From assembly GCF_003668575.1 (NCBI RefSeq), contig NZ_RCVZ01000009.1:1-64000 (forward strand): a stretch of 64,000 nucleotides of DNA, given 5' to 3'. The notes under the pieces were generated by a model. It saw only the letters and a list, made by a program, of their open reading frames with translations. It searched no databases and was not told the DNA's origin. The position numbers and the translations under genes were made by a program. This stretch comes from Falsibacillus albus (lineage in GTDB: Bacteria > Bacillota > Bacilli > Bacillales > DSM-25281). Positions 16,077 to 25,231 of the stretch are shown one piece after another (the stretch's first letter is position 1; the number at the start of each line of letters is the position of its first letter).

Positions 16077-17276
16077 TTACGCAGATAGTCTCTGCTCTTC
16101 GTTCGAAGCCACATTCTTCTTCTGCTTCCGTCCATGCAGGATATGATACAGTCCCACAACAAGAAGGATATAAATCGAAACATAGAAATATAGCTTTCCA
16201 TAGCCTAAAGAGGAAACGATGATCCCCAAAAGGAAGGAACCGACCCCGATCCCTGTATCGAAAATCGTGAAAAAGGTCGCCGTGGCGATTCCCCTTCTTC
16301 TTGAATCGACGGAATTCAAGGCGATCGTCTGCATTCCCGGCACCAGTGTCCCATAGCCAAGGCCGATGACACCGCCGGCCAAGAGAAGCATGAATGCGCT
16401 ATGGACGATGCTTAAGAGGAAGATGCCGATGCCAAAAAGCAAAATCGATGGATACAGGATGACATTTTCGCCGAAGCGGTCAAACCATTTTCCTGTAAAT
16501 GGCCTTGAAATAATGATTGCAGCGGCATAGACGACAAAGAAAAAACTGGCCGCTTCCATCAAGCCAAGCTGCTTCGCATAAACGGAAATGAAGGAGAGGA
16601 TGCTGGAATAAGCAAATGCAAGGGAACCTGCGGAAATTGAAATCGGCAGGGCTTTTTTCTCCAATAAATCCCCGATTCGGAATTTTGGCGGTGCTGCTTT
16701 TGTGAGCGCTGCTTTCGGAAATTTCACGATCAGGCCGCTGACAAGGGCGAGAAAAGCAAAAATGCTGCAAAGCAGGAATAATAGCTGGAACGATGCATAG
16801 TGGATGACCGTCAGTCCCAAAAACGGGCCGATGACCATCGCCATATTCATGAAGGTTGCGAAATAGCCCATTCCTTCTCCCCTGCGCGAATTCGGCACAA
16901 GGTCTGCAGCGATGGTGCCCGTTGCCGTTGTTGCCATGCCAAATCCTGCCCCGTGAAAAAATCTGAGCAGCAATAAAGCTCCTACGTTTCCTGCGCTAAA
17001 ATACAATGGTGCAGCTACAAAGAATAAAGTCAGGGAAATGAGCAGGACCGGCTTTCGTCCGAAGCGTTCGATCCATATGCCTGAAAACGGCCGGCAGATG
17101 ATGGACGATACGAGAAAGATGGAGATGATCAATCCGATTTCCTTTTCATCGCCATGCAGATCATCCAATACATAGATCGGCAGGGTGACGAGCAGCGTGT
17201 AAAAGGTTAGAAATAAGAAAAAACTTGATAAGGAGATGCTGACGAAATCCTTTGTCCATAATTGTTCTTTTTTCAT
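16077..17276 (-). CDS. MFS transporter under MarR control
   Basis: 399 residues and about 12 membrane helices. Motifs include RPFSGIWIERFGRKPVLL in loop 2-3, a repeat of it in the second half (RPFTGKWFDRFGENV), and FHGAGFGMATTATGTIAADL. This is the small-molecule/drug efflux type. Its start overlaps the stop of the upstream MarR gene by 4 bp, so the two are one operon. The regulator suggests induction by an aromatic or toxic compound that is also the export substrate. Confidence 0.85.
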   Translation of the reverse strand: MKKEQLWTKDFVSISLSSFFLFLTFYTLLVTLPIYVLDDLHGDEKEIGLIISIFLVSSIICRPFSGIWIERFGRKPVLLISLTLFFVAAPLYFSAGNVGALLLLRFFHGAGFGMATTATGTIAADLVPNSRRGEGMGYFATFMNMAMVIGPFLGLTVIHYASFQLLFLLCSIFAFLALVSGLIVKFPKAALTKAAPPKFRIGDLLEKKALPISISAGSLAFAYSSILSFISVYAKQLGLMEAASFFFVVYAAAIIISRPFTGKWFDRFGENVILYPSILLFGIGIFLLSIVHSAFMLLLAGGVIGLGYGTLVPGMQTIALNSVDSRRRGIATATFFTIFDTGIGVGSFLLGIIVSSLGYGKLYFYVSIYILLVVGLYHILHGRKQKKNVASNEEQRLSA

Positions 17277-17710
17277 CGATCGGATGCCTCCTTGCTGTAC
17301 AACTTCTCGAGAATGAGGGCAGAAACGGTTTTCACTTCGGCTTGCTGTGAGGCCGAAACATTTTGCAGCATATCATTCTCGAATTCAGATACGACTTTCT
17401 GCCACGTTGGATATTCTTCCAGTGCCTGATTTGAAAGGCTAACGAGCTTTTCGCGCTTGTCCTTTCCTTGGAGGCGTTGGATCCAGCCGGCTTCCTCGAG
17501 GCGCGCCAACGTTCGGGTGATCGTCGGGCGCTCGACCCCCAAATAATCAGCCAGCTCTGCCTGTGTGCAGCTGCCAACCTGCTTTAACCGATACAAAATG
17601 GTCCATTGGCTGCTAAAGATCCCCAATGCGGAGAGGCGCTCATTTAATTCCTTAGACAAATAGCGCGTCAATTGATGCAGCTGATGGAAAAACTCATGAT
17701 GGTTGTTCAT
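17273..17710 (-). CDS. MarR-family transcriptional regulator
   Basis: 145 residues with the MarR winged helix (about 35-100): SSQWTILYRLKQVGSCTQAELADYLGVERPTITR and the wing RLQGKDKREKLVSLS. MarR dimers release DNA when they bind phenolic or similar ligands. It is first gene of the operon with the MFS pump, and a perfect dyad overlapping a promoter sits about 145 bp upstream, so auto-repression with the pump is likely. The leader between promoter and start (17711-17850) includes a decayed repeat. Confidence 0.9.
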   Translation of the reverse strand: MNNHHEFFHQLHQLTRYLSKELNERLSALGIFSSQWTILYRLKQVGSCTQAELADYLGVERPTITRTLARLEEAGWIQRLQGKDKREKLVSLSNQALEEYPTWQKVVSEFENDMLQNVSASQQAEVKTVSALILEKLYSKEASDR

Positions 17711-17853
17711 CGATCATGTCACCTTTCTTATAAAAAATGAATCTGTTGTTTTTCATAGAGTCAGTTGGAGAGGAAGGTGCTAAATTCTAGAGGGAACACC
17801 GCAAAGCAACCTTTCTCACGCCTGATGTATATAACAAATTTTTTCCTTAAAAG

Positions 17854-17871
17854 TAGTTACCTAGCTAACTA
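17854..17871 (-). promoter_or_regulatory. MarR operator overlapping the -10 of the MarR/MFS operon
   Basis: TAGTTACCTAGCTAACTA has 6-bp arms (TAGTTA/TAACTA). On the minus strand TGGACG, 17 bases, TATAGT forms a promoter whose -10 overlaps the dyad, so binding would block transcription. Confidence 0.7.
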
Positions 17872-17940
17872 TATCGCATGAAGCATTTTTCGTCCAGATT
17901 TTGTGTAAAGTTTCACAATTACAAATTTTAAGAAAACTTA

Positions 17941-17976
17941 TTGAATGATTCCCAACAAATGTTTAAAATGTAAACA
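17941..17976 (+). promoter_or_regulatory. psuK promoter with overlapping palindrome
   Basis: TTGAAT (17941-17946), 17 bases, TAAAAT (17964-17969). The palindrome TGTTTAAAATGTAAACA (17960-17976) covers the -10, a typical repressor site; the helix-turn-helix of PsuK itself is a candidate binder. Confidence 0.6.
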
Positions 17977-18012
17977 AGTGTTTATCATTTTGTTGTCAAT
18001 GGGGGTGGGGAA

Positions 18013-19107
18013 ATGAATGAAAAAGAAAAATTCATACTCCAATTAATCGAGAACAATCCGTTTATCAGCCAAGCTGAATTGAGTGAAAAGACACAGCTTT
18101 CAAGGTCGGCTGTTGCGGGGTACATATCAGCGCTTGTGAAATCGGGGAAATTGCTGGGGAGGGCGTATATCCTCCCGAAAAACAACGGCGTCGTCTGCAT
18201 TGGCGGATCGAATATCGACAGAAAGCTCAAAGTGCAGAAAGAGCTCGTTTATGGGACATCGAATCCATCGGAGACAAGTATTTCCTGCGGCGGCGTGGCG
18301 CGGAATATTTCCGAGAACCTCGGAAGGATGGGGATTCCGTCTTCTTTGATGACGATTGTTGCAGATGATTATGAAGGGGCTTTCCTGCTGGAGGAAACGA
18401 AGCCTTACGTGGATGTCGCGGGTACGATGATGGTTCTGCACCAAACGACGGGAACGTATACGGCTGTGTTGAATGAAGAAGGGGATATGGCCATCGCTTT
18501 GGCCGATATGAATATTTACGAGATGATCGACACCGGCTTCATCGAGAAAAGGTGGTCGCAGATTTCTTCAGCGGAAATGGTCCTTCTGGATACGAACTTT
18601 CCGGAAGAGGTGCTGGCCTACATCATCAGAAGATGCAAGCAGGAGGGTGTGCCGCTTGTGATTTCCCCGGTTTCCTCGCCAAAAGTGAAGAAGCTGCCGC
18701 GCAATCTGGAAGGGACAACCTGGTATATATCCAATAAGGATGAGGCTGAAGAACTGACAGGCATGAAAATCGAGAAGGACGGGGACTTCTTCATGGCAGC
18801 CGAGGCGATCATTGAAAAAGGCGCTGAAAATGTCGTTATAACAAGGGGGAAAGAAGGACTTGTCTATTACTCGCAATCGGGTGGAGCGGGTGTCATCTTG
18901 GCGCCGCATATTCAAGTCGATGAAGTGACGGGGGCAGGGGATGCGCTCGTTGCCGGTGTGATCTATGGATGTATGAACGGCTTCAATATCGAGGATGCAT
19001 GCAAAGTCGGGATGACGGCATCGATCATCGCATTGCAGTCTGGCCAGACCGTATCGCCTGCTTTGAATAAACATAAGCTTCAGGAAACATATAAATCATA
19101 TTTTTAA
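18013..19107 (+). CDS. psuK: pseudouridine kinase with N-terminal helix-turn-helix
   Basis: 364 residues. Residues 1-57 form a winged helix ([27 protein letters not shown]). The rest is a PfkB-type sugar kinase starting [12 protein letters not shown], with [17 protein letters not shown] and the catalytic GAGD (Asp310) near the end. It phosphorylates pseudouridine to the 5'-phosphate for PsuG, encoded 13 bp downstream. The fused DNA-binding domain suggests that the kinase senses its substrate and controls its own operon, but that is inference. The start follows GGGGTGGGG. Confidence 0.88.
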   Translation: MNEKEKFILQLIENNPFISQAELSEKTQLSRSAVAGYISALVKSGKLLGRAYILPKNNGVVCIGGSNIDRKLKVQKELVYGTSNPSETSISCGGVARNISENLGRMGIPSSLMTIVADDYEGAFLLEETKPYVDVAGTMMVLHQTTGTYTAVLNEEGDMAIALADMNIYEMIDTGFIEKRWSQISSAEMVLLDTNFPEEVLAYIIRRCKQEGVPLVISPVSSPKVKKLPRNLEGTTWYISNKDEAEELTGMKIEKDGDFFMAAEAIIEKGAENVVITRGKEGLVYYSQSGGAGVILAPHIQVDEVTGAGDALVAGVIYGCMNGFNIEDACKVGMTASIIALQSGQTVSPALNKHKLQETYKSYF

Positions 19108-19120
19108 GGGAGAGAGCATC

Positions 19121-20038
19121 ATGACATTTGAAAAGTGGCTGGAATTTTCCGAGGAAGTTTTGGAGGCAAAGAGAATGGGAAAAGCGATCGTGGCGCTTGA
19201 ATCAACGATCATTTCCCACGGGATGCCATATCCGCAAAATGTGGAAACCGCGAAGGAAGTGGAGGCGATCATCCGGGAGCATGGCGCTGTTCCTGCAACG
19301 ATCGCCATCATCGGGGGAAAAATAAAAATCGGCCTGACCGATGATGAAATCGAATTTTTAGCAAAAAGCGACGAGATTGTGAAAGCGAGCCGGAGGGATA
19401 TGCCTTATTTGCTTGCCACGAAGAAAAATGGTGCGACAACGGTGGCAGCGACGATGATCTGCGCCAATTTGGCCGGGATCGATGTATTTGTGACCGGAGG
19501 GATCGGCGGTGTCCACCGCGAGGCGCAGGAAACGATGGACATTTCAGCCGACCTTCAGGAGCTGGCCAACACGAATGTTGCCGTCGTCTGTGCGGGTGCG
19601 AAGTCGATTCTCGACATCGGTCTGACACTTGAATACTTGGAGACGTTCGGCGTCCCGGTCGTCGGCTATGAAACCGATGTGCTGCCGGCCTTTTACACGC
19701 GTTCAAGTCCTTATCACGTCAACTTCAGGATCGACACGCCGGAGGATGCCGCAGCATTGATCGCTGCCAAACGGGATTTGAAACTGAATGGCGGAGTGGT
19801 CATCGCCAATCCGATCCCGACAGAAGCAGCCCTTGAAGAGTCATTCATCACGGAGGTCATTGAAACTGCCTTGCTAGAAGCCAAAAATCAAGGAATCAGC
19901 GGCAAGGCAGTCACGCCGTTTCTATTGAGCAAGGTGAAGGAATTGACGGAAGGAAAGAGCCTTGTCGCCAACATCGCCTTGGTTAAACATAATGCGGAAG
20001 TCGGGGCGCAGATCGCTGTTTCGCTGCTTTCGAAATAA
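19121..20038 (+). CDS. psuG: pseudouridine-5'-phosphate glycosidase
   Basis: 305 residues, usual PsuG length. Hallmarks are [47 protein letters not shown] and [12 protein letters not shown]. The enzyme reversibly splits pseudouridine 5'-phosphate to uracil and ribose 5-phosphate using a Lys and a divalent metal. It is coupled to psuK (13-bp gap) and has its own GGGAGAG ribosome binding site. Together the pair salvages pseudouridine from RNA turnover. No nucleoside transporter is present in this operon. Confidence 0.95.
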   Translation: MTFEKWLEFSEEVLEAKRMGKAIVALESTIISHGMPYPQNVETAKEVEAIIREHGAVPATIAIIGGKIKIGLTDDEIEFLAKSDEIVKASRRDMPYLLATKKNGATTVAATMICANLAGIDVFVTGGIGGVHREAQETMDISADLQELANTNVAVVCAGAKSILDIGLTLEYLETFGVPVVGYETDVLPAFYTRSSPYHVNFRIDTPEDAAALIAAKRDLKLNGGVVIANPIPTEAALEESFITEVIETALLEAKNQGISGKAVTPFLLSKVKELTEGKSLVANIALVKHNAEVGAQIAVSLLSK

Positions 20039-20125
20039 ACAGAAGCTGCCAGGCAGGGGCAGGCCATTTGTGAAAATAGAGATGGAATCAGTGCTGATTT
20101 TTTCACATTTATGCAATCCGATGAA

Positions 20126-20207
20126 GTTGATGGGAGCGGAAGGTGCGAGACTCCGGAGGGATCAGCGCCGCACCTCGAAAAGCGAGCATCCTGCAGCGGA
20201 AAACAAC
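20126..20207. repeat. dispersed GC-rich palindrome, internally deleted copy
   Basis: GTTGATGGGAGCGGAAGGTG at the left and GAGCATCCTGCAGCGGAAAA at the right; the centre found in the 15938 copy is missing. Confidence 0.75.
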
Positions 20208-20257
20208 TTTTTTGAACCTATGATTCACAGCAACGAATCCTACAAAACAACCCAAAA

Positions 20258-20304
20258 TAAAAGAGCTGGCCGCATCAAGTTTTATGCCGTCCAGCTCTTC
20301 ATTT
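20258..20304 (-). terminator. terminator of subtilase gene
   Basis: AAGAGCTGG arms pair across the loop (20261-20299) with additional GCCG/CGGC-type pairing; the minus-strand product ends in TTTTATTTT. Confidence 0.75.
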
Positions 20305-21132
20305 TTGGACAAGACCATAGCCAGAGAAGGAATCCACTCCTTCTGGTCCGATATCCACGGCTGACTTTTGCAGCAGATCCCTCAGTTCGATGTGAGATAG
20401 CCCGGGATTCTCCTCCTTTAATATGGCAAGCCTAGCGCTGACGACAGGGGCAGCGACAGAGGTGCCCGAAAAGGATTTATACTTGTTTTTCAGATACGTG
20501 CTCTTGACCTTCACCCCGATGGCCGCAAATTCAATCCCATTTCCATGAGATGAAAATGGCGCGCGCTGAAGACGGGAGTTGACGGCACTGACAGCGATGA
20601 CTTCTGCATATCTTGCAGGAAACATAACATTGCTGTTTTCTGATTTTCCTGTATTCCCAGCGGCCGCCACCAGCAATATTCCATGATCATATGCCCGTTT
20701 GACCGCATCTTCTAGTTGAGGGCAGTCCGTTTGGGTCAACAAGCTCATATTGATAATGTCCATTTCATGTTCGATGGCCCACTCTATTCCCTTAACGACA
20801 TCAGCGATCCTTCCGTTGCCGACCTTATCCAGCACCTTCACGGCATAGATTTCCGCGCCGGGTGCGAGCCCATTAAGCTTCGATGCAATAATGCCGGCAA
20901 TATGTGTGCCGTGGCCGAAATCATCGCCGCAGCCTTCAGATGGATCCACTAGATTGACGCCGCCGGAAATGGTCAGGTCCTTATGAGGAAAGATGCCTGA
21001 GTCAATGATGGCAATCCTGATTCCTTTCCCTTTTGAATTATCACGATTAACCAGGTGTCTTTCACTCCGTTGCTTTCTCCATCTATAAAATAAATAAGCA
21101 GTGAAAAGCAGCATAACTATATTAATCATCAT
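20299..21132 (-). CDS. membrane-anchored subtilisin-like (S8) serine protease without prodomain
   Basis: 277 residues. A single N-terminal hydrophobic segment (1-17) followed by basic residues leads directly into the catalytic domain: Asp44 (AIIDSGIF), His74 (FGHGTHIAG), oxyanion Asn160 (AAAGNTG) and Ser225 (FSGTSVAAP). The I9-type inhibitory propeptide seen in secreted subtilisins is absent. By the positive-inside rule the RWRKQR patch after the helix places the protease on the cytoplasmic side, though a type II reading cannot be excluded. ATG 21132 follows GAGGAACATGC. Function unknown; quality control or regulated cleavage are possibilities. Confidence 0.88.
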   Translation of the reverse strand: MMINIVMLLFTAYLFYRWRKQRSERHLVNRDNSKGKGIRIAIIDSGIFPHKDLTISGGVNLVDPSEGCGDDFGHGTHIAGIIASKLNGLAPGAEIYAVKVLDKVGNGRIADVVKGIEWAIEHEMDIINMSLLTQTDCPQLEDAVKRAYDHGILLVAAAGNTGKSENSNVMFPARYAEVIAVSAVNSRLQRAPFSSHGNGIEFAAIGVKVKSTYLKNKYKSFSGTSVAAPVVSARLAILKEENPGLSHIELRDLLQKSAVDIGPEGVDSFSGYGLVQK

Positions 21133-21318
21133 GCATGTTCCTCATCGAATAAATTTCAGAATTTTTTCAAGGCGATTTTCATTAAATGGTTGTTTTTTCT
21201 TAAAAGTAATTCATGTTGAAGAAGCCTCAAATTCCTCTTGCAATAGTATATGGCTGTCGTGCCACTCGGCTTGTACGTATGCGGAGATTACAGCATTACG
21301 GAATTACGAAAAAGATAT

Positions 21319-21345
21319 AAAGGAATTCCACTATATTTGTCGAAA
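21319..21345 (+). promoter_or_regulatory. candidate sigma-H promoter of the sensor kinase
   Basis: AAAGGAATT (21319-21327) matches the sigma-H -35 consensus RWAGGAxxT; CGAAA at 21341-21345 matches HGAAT at 4 of 5 after 13 bases. It is about 30 bp before the kinase start. B. subtilis kinA is sigma-H dependent. Confidence 0.4.
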
Positions 21346-21375
21346 GGTAAGGTATACGTAAAAAGGGGCGTGCAA

Positions 21376-23085
21376 ATGATGAAAACTTTTCCGAATGAAT
21401 TATGCAGCATGATGATCAATCAGATTCCATACCCGTCCTATGTCGTCAGTGCTCAAGGAGAATTACTCGTTTTCAATCATTTGTTCGCAGCGGAAATGAA
21501 TGACTTCCTTCATAGTGAGGAAAATAGGGAACAAATTTTATCAACATCCCCCTTGAATCAAAACGTTTCAATTGAAGCAGCCAATGGGACCATCCATCAT
21601 TATTTACTGAAGATGGATAAAAGCATGATCGATCAGGAAGAAATGTATTTTTGCCAATTAATAAAAGAAGAACCTCCGCCCCAAATCCATGTTCATGAAT
21701 TGAAGGAGCATAAGTTATCTTCCTTCATTCACCTGCACCCTGAAGCGGTATTCTATATGAGCGATGACGGGCGCATTCTCCATATGAATCCATCCGCAGA
21801 AAGGTTGACCAGCTTTCTGAAAGATGAAAAATACGGAATTTCCTTTCTGAGCCTTTTGCATAAAGATGATCATTGTCAGCATCAGCGTGAGTTTGCGCGA
21901 TCACTGTCCGGATCTCCGCAGCACAGTTCACTACGAATCATCGATAAGTACCGGATTTGCCACAATGTAGATTTTACTTACATCCCAATCGGAACGGGGA
22001 TTTACGGGGTGGCAAAGGATAAGACGAAGCGGATGATCATTGAAAATGAATTGAAGGAAGTGAAAGAGCTTCTCGAGGCACATTTTGAGAATACAGCTGA
22101 AAGCATCAGCCTTCTGGATGAGAACGGCAATATCTTGAAGATCAATAAAGCATTTGAAAAAGCATTCGGTTGGCTGCAGGATGAGATCGTCGGCTATTCG
22201 ATGAAGATTTTGCACAAAAACGGAAGAAGTGAAGAATTCGAAGAAATCCTTATGCGAATTAAAAGGAAAGAAAGAATTGTGGATTTCGAAACGATTCGCT
22301 ACAATCGCTGGAAAAAACCTGTCCATGTCATCATCAATGTCACTCCGATCATCAGTAAATCCGGCGAGCTGATCGGCATGTCATCGATCATGAGAGATGT
22401 CACGAAGCAAAAGCAGACGGAAGATCTGTTGAAGAAATCAAAGCAGCTCGCACTCATCGGCCAGCTTGCTGCAGGTGTTGCCCATGAGGTTCGCAATCCA
22501 TTGACGACTTTGAAAGGATTCATGCAGCTCCTCAAGGAAGATACCAATCAGCCCATTTATTTCGATGTCATCCTGGATGAACTCCAGCGAATCGAATTGA
22601 TCACCGGGGAATTCATTTCGCTGGCGAAGCCGCACGCAGTCAATTTTAAAGTAAGCTCACTGAATCGGATACTCTTCCATATCATTGAAACGGCCAATAT
22701 ACATTGTTTAAAGAAGAATGTGAGTTTATATTTACACATCGATGAGTTTGTGGAAGTGGATTGCGATGTGAAACAGGTCAAACAGGTGCTGATCAATGTC
22801 ATCAACAATGCTGTCGATGCAATGCCGGAGGGCGGCGAACTGCTCCTCACGTTGTATCGGGTGGAGGATAAGGCCCTGATCACCATCGAGGACACGGGAA
22901 TCGGGATTCCGGCTGACCGGATGAAGCATTTGGGCGAACCCTTCTACAGCACGAAGGAAAAAGGGACGGGCCTGGGGCTGATGATTTCTAATAAAATCAT
23001 TAAAGAGCATGACGGCACGTTCATCATCGAGAGTGAGGAGGGGCGCGGAACGAAAGTGATGATTACACTTCCGATTGCCAAATAA
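21376..23085 (+). CDS. PAS-domain sporulation-type histidine kinase (KinA/KinE-like)
   Basis: 569 residues. Three PAS-like regions (about 10-90, 112-220 and 230-350, the last with LLDENGNILKINKAFEKAFG) are followed by the dimerisation/phosphoacceptor helix with His370 in VAHEVRNPLTTLKGFMQLL. The HATPase domain follows (NVINNAVDAMPEGG, EDTGIGIP, GTGLGLMISNKII). That HEVRNPLTTLKGF sequence is characteristic of kinases feeding the Spo0A phosphorelay. No membrane segment, so a cytosolic sensor. ATG 21376 is chosen for AAAAGGGGCGTG upstream. No adjacent response regulator, which also fits an orphan phosphorelay kinase. Confidence 0.88.
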   Translation: MMKTFPNELCSMMINQIPYPSYVVSAQGELLVFNHLFAAEMNDFLHSEENREQILSTSPLNQNVSIEAANGTIHHYLLKMDKSMIDQEEMYFCQLIKEEPPPQIHVHELKEHKLSSFIHLHPEAVFYMSDDGRILHMNPSAERLTSFLKDEKYGISFLSLLHKDDHCQHQREFARSLSGSPQHSSLRIIDKYRICHNVDFTYIPIGTGIYGVAKDKTKRMIIENELKEVKELLEAHFENTAESISLLDENGNILKINKAFEKAFGWLQDEIVGYSMKILHKNGRSEEFEEILMRIKRKERIVDFETIRYNRWKKPVHVIINVTPIISKSGELIGMSSIMRDVTKQKQTEDLLKKSKQLALIGQLAAGVAHEVRNPLTTLKGFMQLLKEDTNQPIYFDVILDELQRIELITGEFISLAKPHAVNFKVSSLNRILFHIIETANIHCLKKNVSLYLHIDEFVEVDCDVKQVKQVLINVINNAVDAMPEGGELLLTLYRVEDKALITIEDTGIGIPADRMKHLGEPFYSTKEKGTGLGLMISNKIIKEHDGTFIIESEEGRGTKVMITLPIAK

Positions 23086-23086
23086 G

Positions 23087-23122
23087 GGAAATGTCGAAAA
23101 TATTTTCGACATTTCTTTTTTT
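23087..23122 (+). terminator. terminator of sensor kinase
   Basis: GAAATGTCGAAAA / TTTTCGACATTTC followed by T8. Confidence 0.9.
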
Positions 23123-23167
23123 TGCTGCGAGCCGTTCATTTCTTGGGAAATATAAAGTCATAAGGAA

Positions 23168-23189
23168 ATTAATCAATCGTTTGATTAAT
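23168..23189. promoter_or_regulatory. perfect palindromic operator upstream of the N-hydroxylase gene
   Basis: ATTAATCAA, four bases, TTGATTAAT. The size and symmetry fit a TetR-family operator. No TetR gene is in the window, and no Fur box was seen here. Confidence 0.55.
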
Positions 23190-23297
23190 AAAAAGTCGGT
23201 CATGATATGACATTGTTCGAGGCTTAATCCATCTTAGAATTGGGTATGTTTGTAGAATGGACAATAAAAAATTGATGGTAAAAGGGGAGTCTTACAT

Positions 23298-24611
23298 ATG
23301 GAAGAGAAGGATTTATTAGATGTAGTCGGGATTGGCATCGGACCCTACAATCTCGGTCTGGCTGCCTTATTGGAAGAAACCGACCTGCGCGGAATGTTTT
23401 TTGATCAGACCCCTGCATTTGAATGGCATCCCGGCATGTTGATCGATGGAACGGATTTGCAGGTTCCGATCCTTGCCGACCTCGTCACATTCGCCGACCC
23501 GCGCAGCCGATTCACCTTCTTGAATTACTTGCATGAACACAACCGTTTATATAAGTTTTTCTTTTTTAATAAAAATGAGATCCCCCGCCAGGAATATAAC
23601 CGTTATGCCCAGTGGGTGGCAGGCCAGCTGGAATCTTGTTTCTTTGGGAAAAAGGTGGTCGATGTCATCGATCATATGAACGATGAATCTCCCCATTACG
23701 AGGTCATCGTGGAAGATCGGGATTCGGGCGAGCTGACGTCCCACTTTTCAAAGCATGTTGTCATGGGTACGGGGGCAAAACCGCTCGTTGTAAATGGAAT
23801 GGAAGGTCTGCCTGATAAGGATGTGTTCCATTCGAACCGCTATCTATACCATAAAGACGATGTGGTAAAATCAGGCTCTGTGACGATTGTCGGATCTGGC
23901 CAGAGCGCAGCGGAAATTTTCCTCGATTTATTGAAGGAGCAGCGAAACCGGGATTATAAGGTCACCTGGTTCACAAGGTCGGAGGGCATCCTGCAATTGG
24001 AATCGTCGAAGCTCGGACAGGAGTTCTTTTCGCCAGACTACATCGAATATTTTCATCCGTTGTCCTTCGAGCAGAGAAAGAGCGCCTTATCCACGCTTGA
24101 GCATTTGCGGAAGGGCATCGACCCTTCCACGCTGAATGCCATTTACAATGTTCTTTACCACCGATCGGTCGAGGATAATACGCAAGACATCCTGATACAG
24201 CCTTTGACCGAAGTGAAAGAAATTTCCCGTGTGGATGACGGATACCGACTGTCTTGCCATCAGTGGCAGGAGGGTGATGAGTTTGACTATGAATCGAAAA
24301 AGGTCGTTCTTGCGACTGGCTACAAGCCGAACATCCCGGATTGGTTCGACGACCGGTTCCGCGATCAAATCGTTTGGGAGGACGAAAAAAGGTTCAAGGT
24401 CTCGAGGGACTATCAGCTGGTGTTTAAGGAAGAAAGGGAGCATCACTTTTTCACGCTGACCAATCTGGAGCATTCCCACGGGGCAGCCGCGACGAACCTA
24501 GGGTTGTCGGTCGACCGGAACATCCATATCATCAACACGATTGCGGGCAAGGAGCTGTACCGCATTCAAACGGACACCATCTTTTCTCAATTCACGATGG
24601 ACAAAAAATGA
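23298..24611 (+). CDS. lysine/ornithine N-monooxygenase family protein (siderophore-type, IucD-like)
   Basis: 437 residues, FAD- and NADPH-dependent N-hydroxylase layout: FAD motif VVGIGIGPYNLGLAALLEE, substrate/FAD region EWHPGMLIDGTDLQVPILADL, NADPH motif VTIVGSGQSAAEIFLDLL and the late ATGYKPNIP. Such enzymes hydroxylate the side-chain amine of lysine or ornithine in hydroxamate siderophore synthesis. IucD-type spacing favours lysine. No siderophore synthetase, transporter or Fur box is adjacent, so it is an orphan; a different amine substrate is possible. The ribosome binding site is AAAAGGGGAG. Confidence 0.88.
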   Translation: MEEKDLLDVVGIGIGPYNLGLAALLEETDLRGMFFDQTPAFEWHPGMLIDGTDLQVPILADLVTFADPRSRFTFLNYLHEHNRLYKFFFFNKNEIPRQEYNRYAQWVAGQLESCFFGKKVVDVIDHMNDESPHYEVIVEDRDSGELTSHFSKHVVMGTGAKPLVVNGMEGLPDKDVFHSNRYLYHKDDVVKSGSVTIVGSGQSAAEIFLDLLKEQRNRDYKVTWFTRSEGILQLESSKLGQEFFSPDYIEYFHPLSFEQRKSALSTLEHLRKGIDPSTLNAIYNVLYHRSVEDNTQDILIQPLTEVKEISRVDDGYRLSCHQWQEGDEFDYESKKVVLATGYKPNIPDWFDDRFRDQIVWEDEKRFKVSRDYQLVFKEEREHHFFTLTNLEHSHGAAATNLGLSVDRNIHIINTIAGKELYRIQTDTIFSQFTMDKK

Positions 24612-24612
24612 T

Positions 24613-24637
24613 GTTTTAAATACCAAATAACGGGAAT
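24613..24637 (+). promoter_or_regulatory. sigma-B promoter of yfkM
   Basis: GTTTTA, 13 bases, GGGAAT, close to the sigma-B consensus GTTTAA-N12-15-GGGWAW, 58 bp before the start of a gene known as a general-stress member in B. subtilis. Confidence 0.7.
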
Positions 24638-24694
24638 CATTAAAAATGTGATTCGTAGGAAAATTCGTCAGTAAAGAAAAGGAGATGAGCGAAT

Positions 24695-25213
24695 ATGAGT
24701 AAGAAGATTGCATGTGTCGTAACGAGTATGTTTGAAGACAGCGAATACACTGAGCCAGCAAAAGCATTTAAGGAAGCCGGCCATGAAGTGGTGAACATCG
24801 AGAAGGAAGCAGGCAAAAAAGTGAAAGGCAAGCAAGGAGATGCAGAAATCTCCATCGATAAAAGCATTGATGATGTTAAACCGGAAGATTTCGATGCACT
24901 CTTGATCCCTGGTGGCTTCTCACCCGACCAGCTGCGTGCAGATGACCGCTTCGTCCATTTTGTCAAATCGTTCATGGATGACAAGAAACCAGTCTTCGCG
25001 ATCTGCCACGGACCGCAGCTGCTCATCACCGCCAAGACATTGGAAGGTAGGACAGCAACTGGATTCAAATCGATCAAAGTCGATATGGAATATGCAGGTG
25101 TGACATACAAAGATGAAGAAGTCGTCGTATGCGGCAACCAACTCGTCACCAGCCGCACACCTGACGACCTGCCAGCCTTCAATCGCGAATCGTTGAAGCT
25201 GCTCAGTGAATAA
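24695..25213 (+). CDS. yfkM: DJ-1/PfpI-family general stress protein YfkM
   Basis: 172 residues, class I glutamine-amidotransferase-like fold with nucleophile Cys104 in FAICHGPQLL and the Glu in the GGFSPDQLR/FED region. Relatives are described as deglycases or glyoxalase III-like chaperones; the B. subtilis homologue is General stress protein 18. AAAGGAGATG precedes ATG 24695. A sigma-B promoter lies upstream. It is monocistronic with a strong terminator. Confidence 0.92.
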   Translation: MSKKIACVVTSMFEDSEYTEPAKAFKEAGHEVVNIEKEAGKKVKGKQGDAEISIDKSIDDVKPEDFDALLIPGGFSPDQLRADDRFVHFVKSFMDDKKPVFAICHGPQLLITAKTLEGRTATGFKSIKVDMEYAGVTYKDEEVVVCGNQLVTSRTPDDLPAFNRESLKLLSE

Positions 25214-25231
25214 TAAATAGTTGAGTTGATA

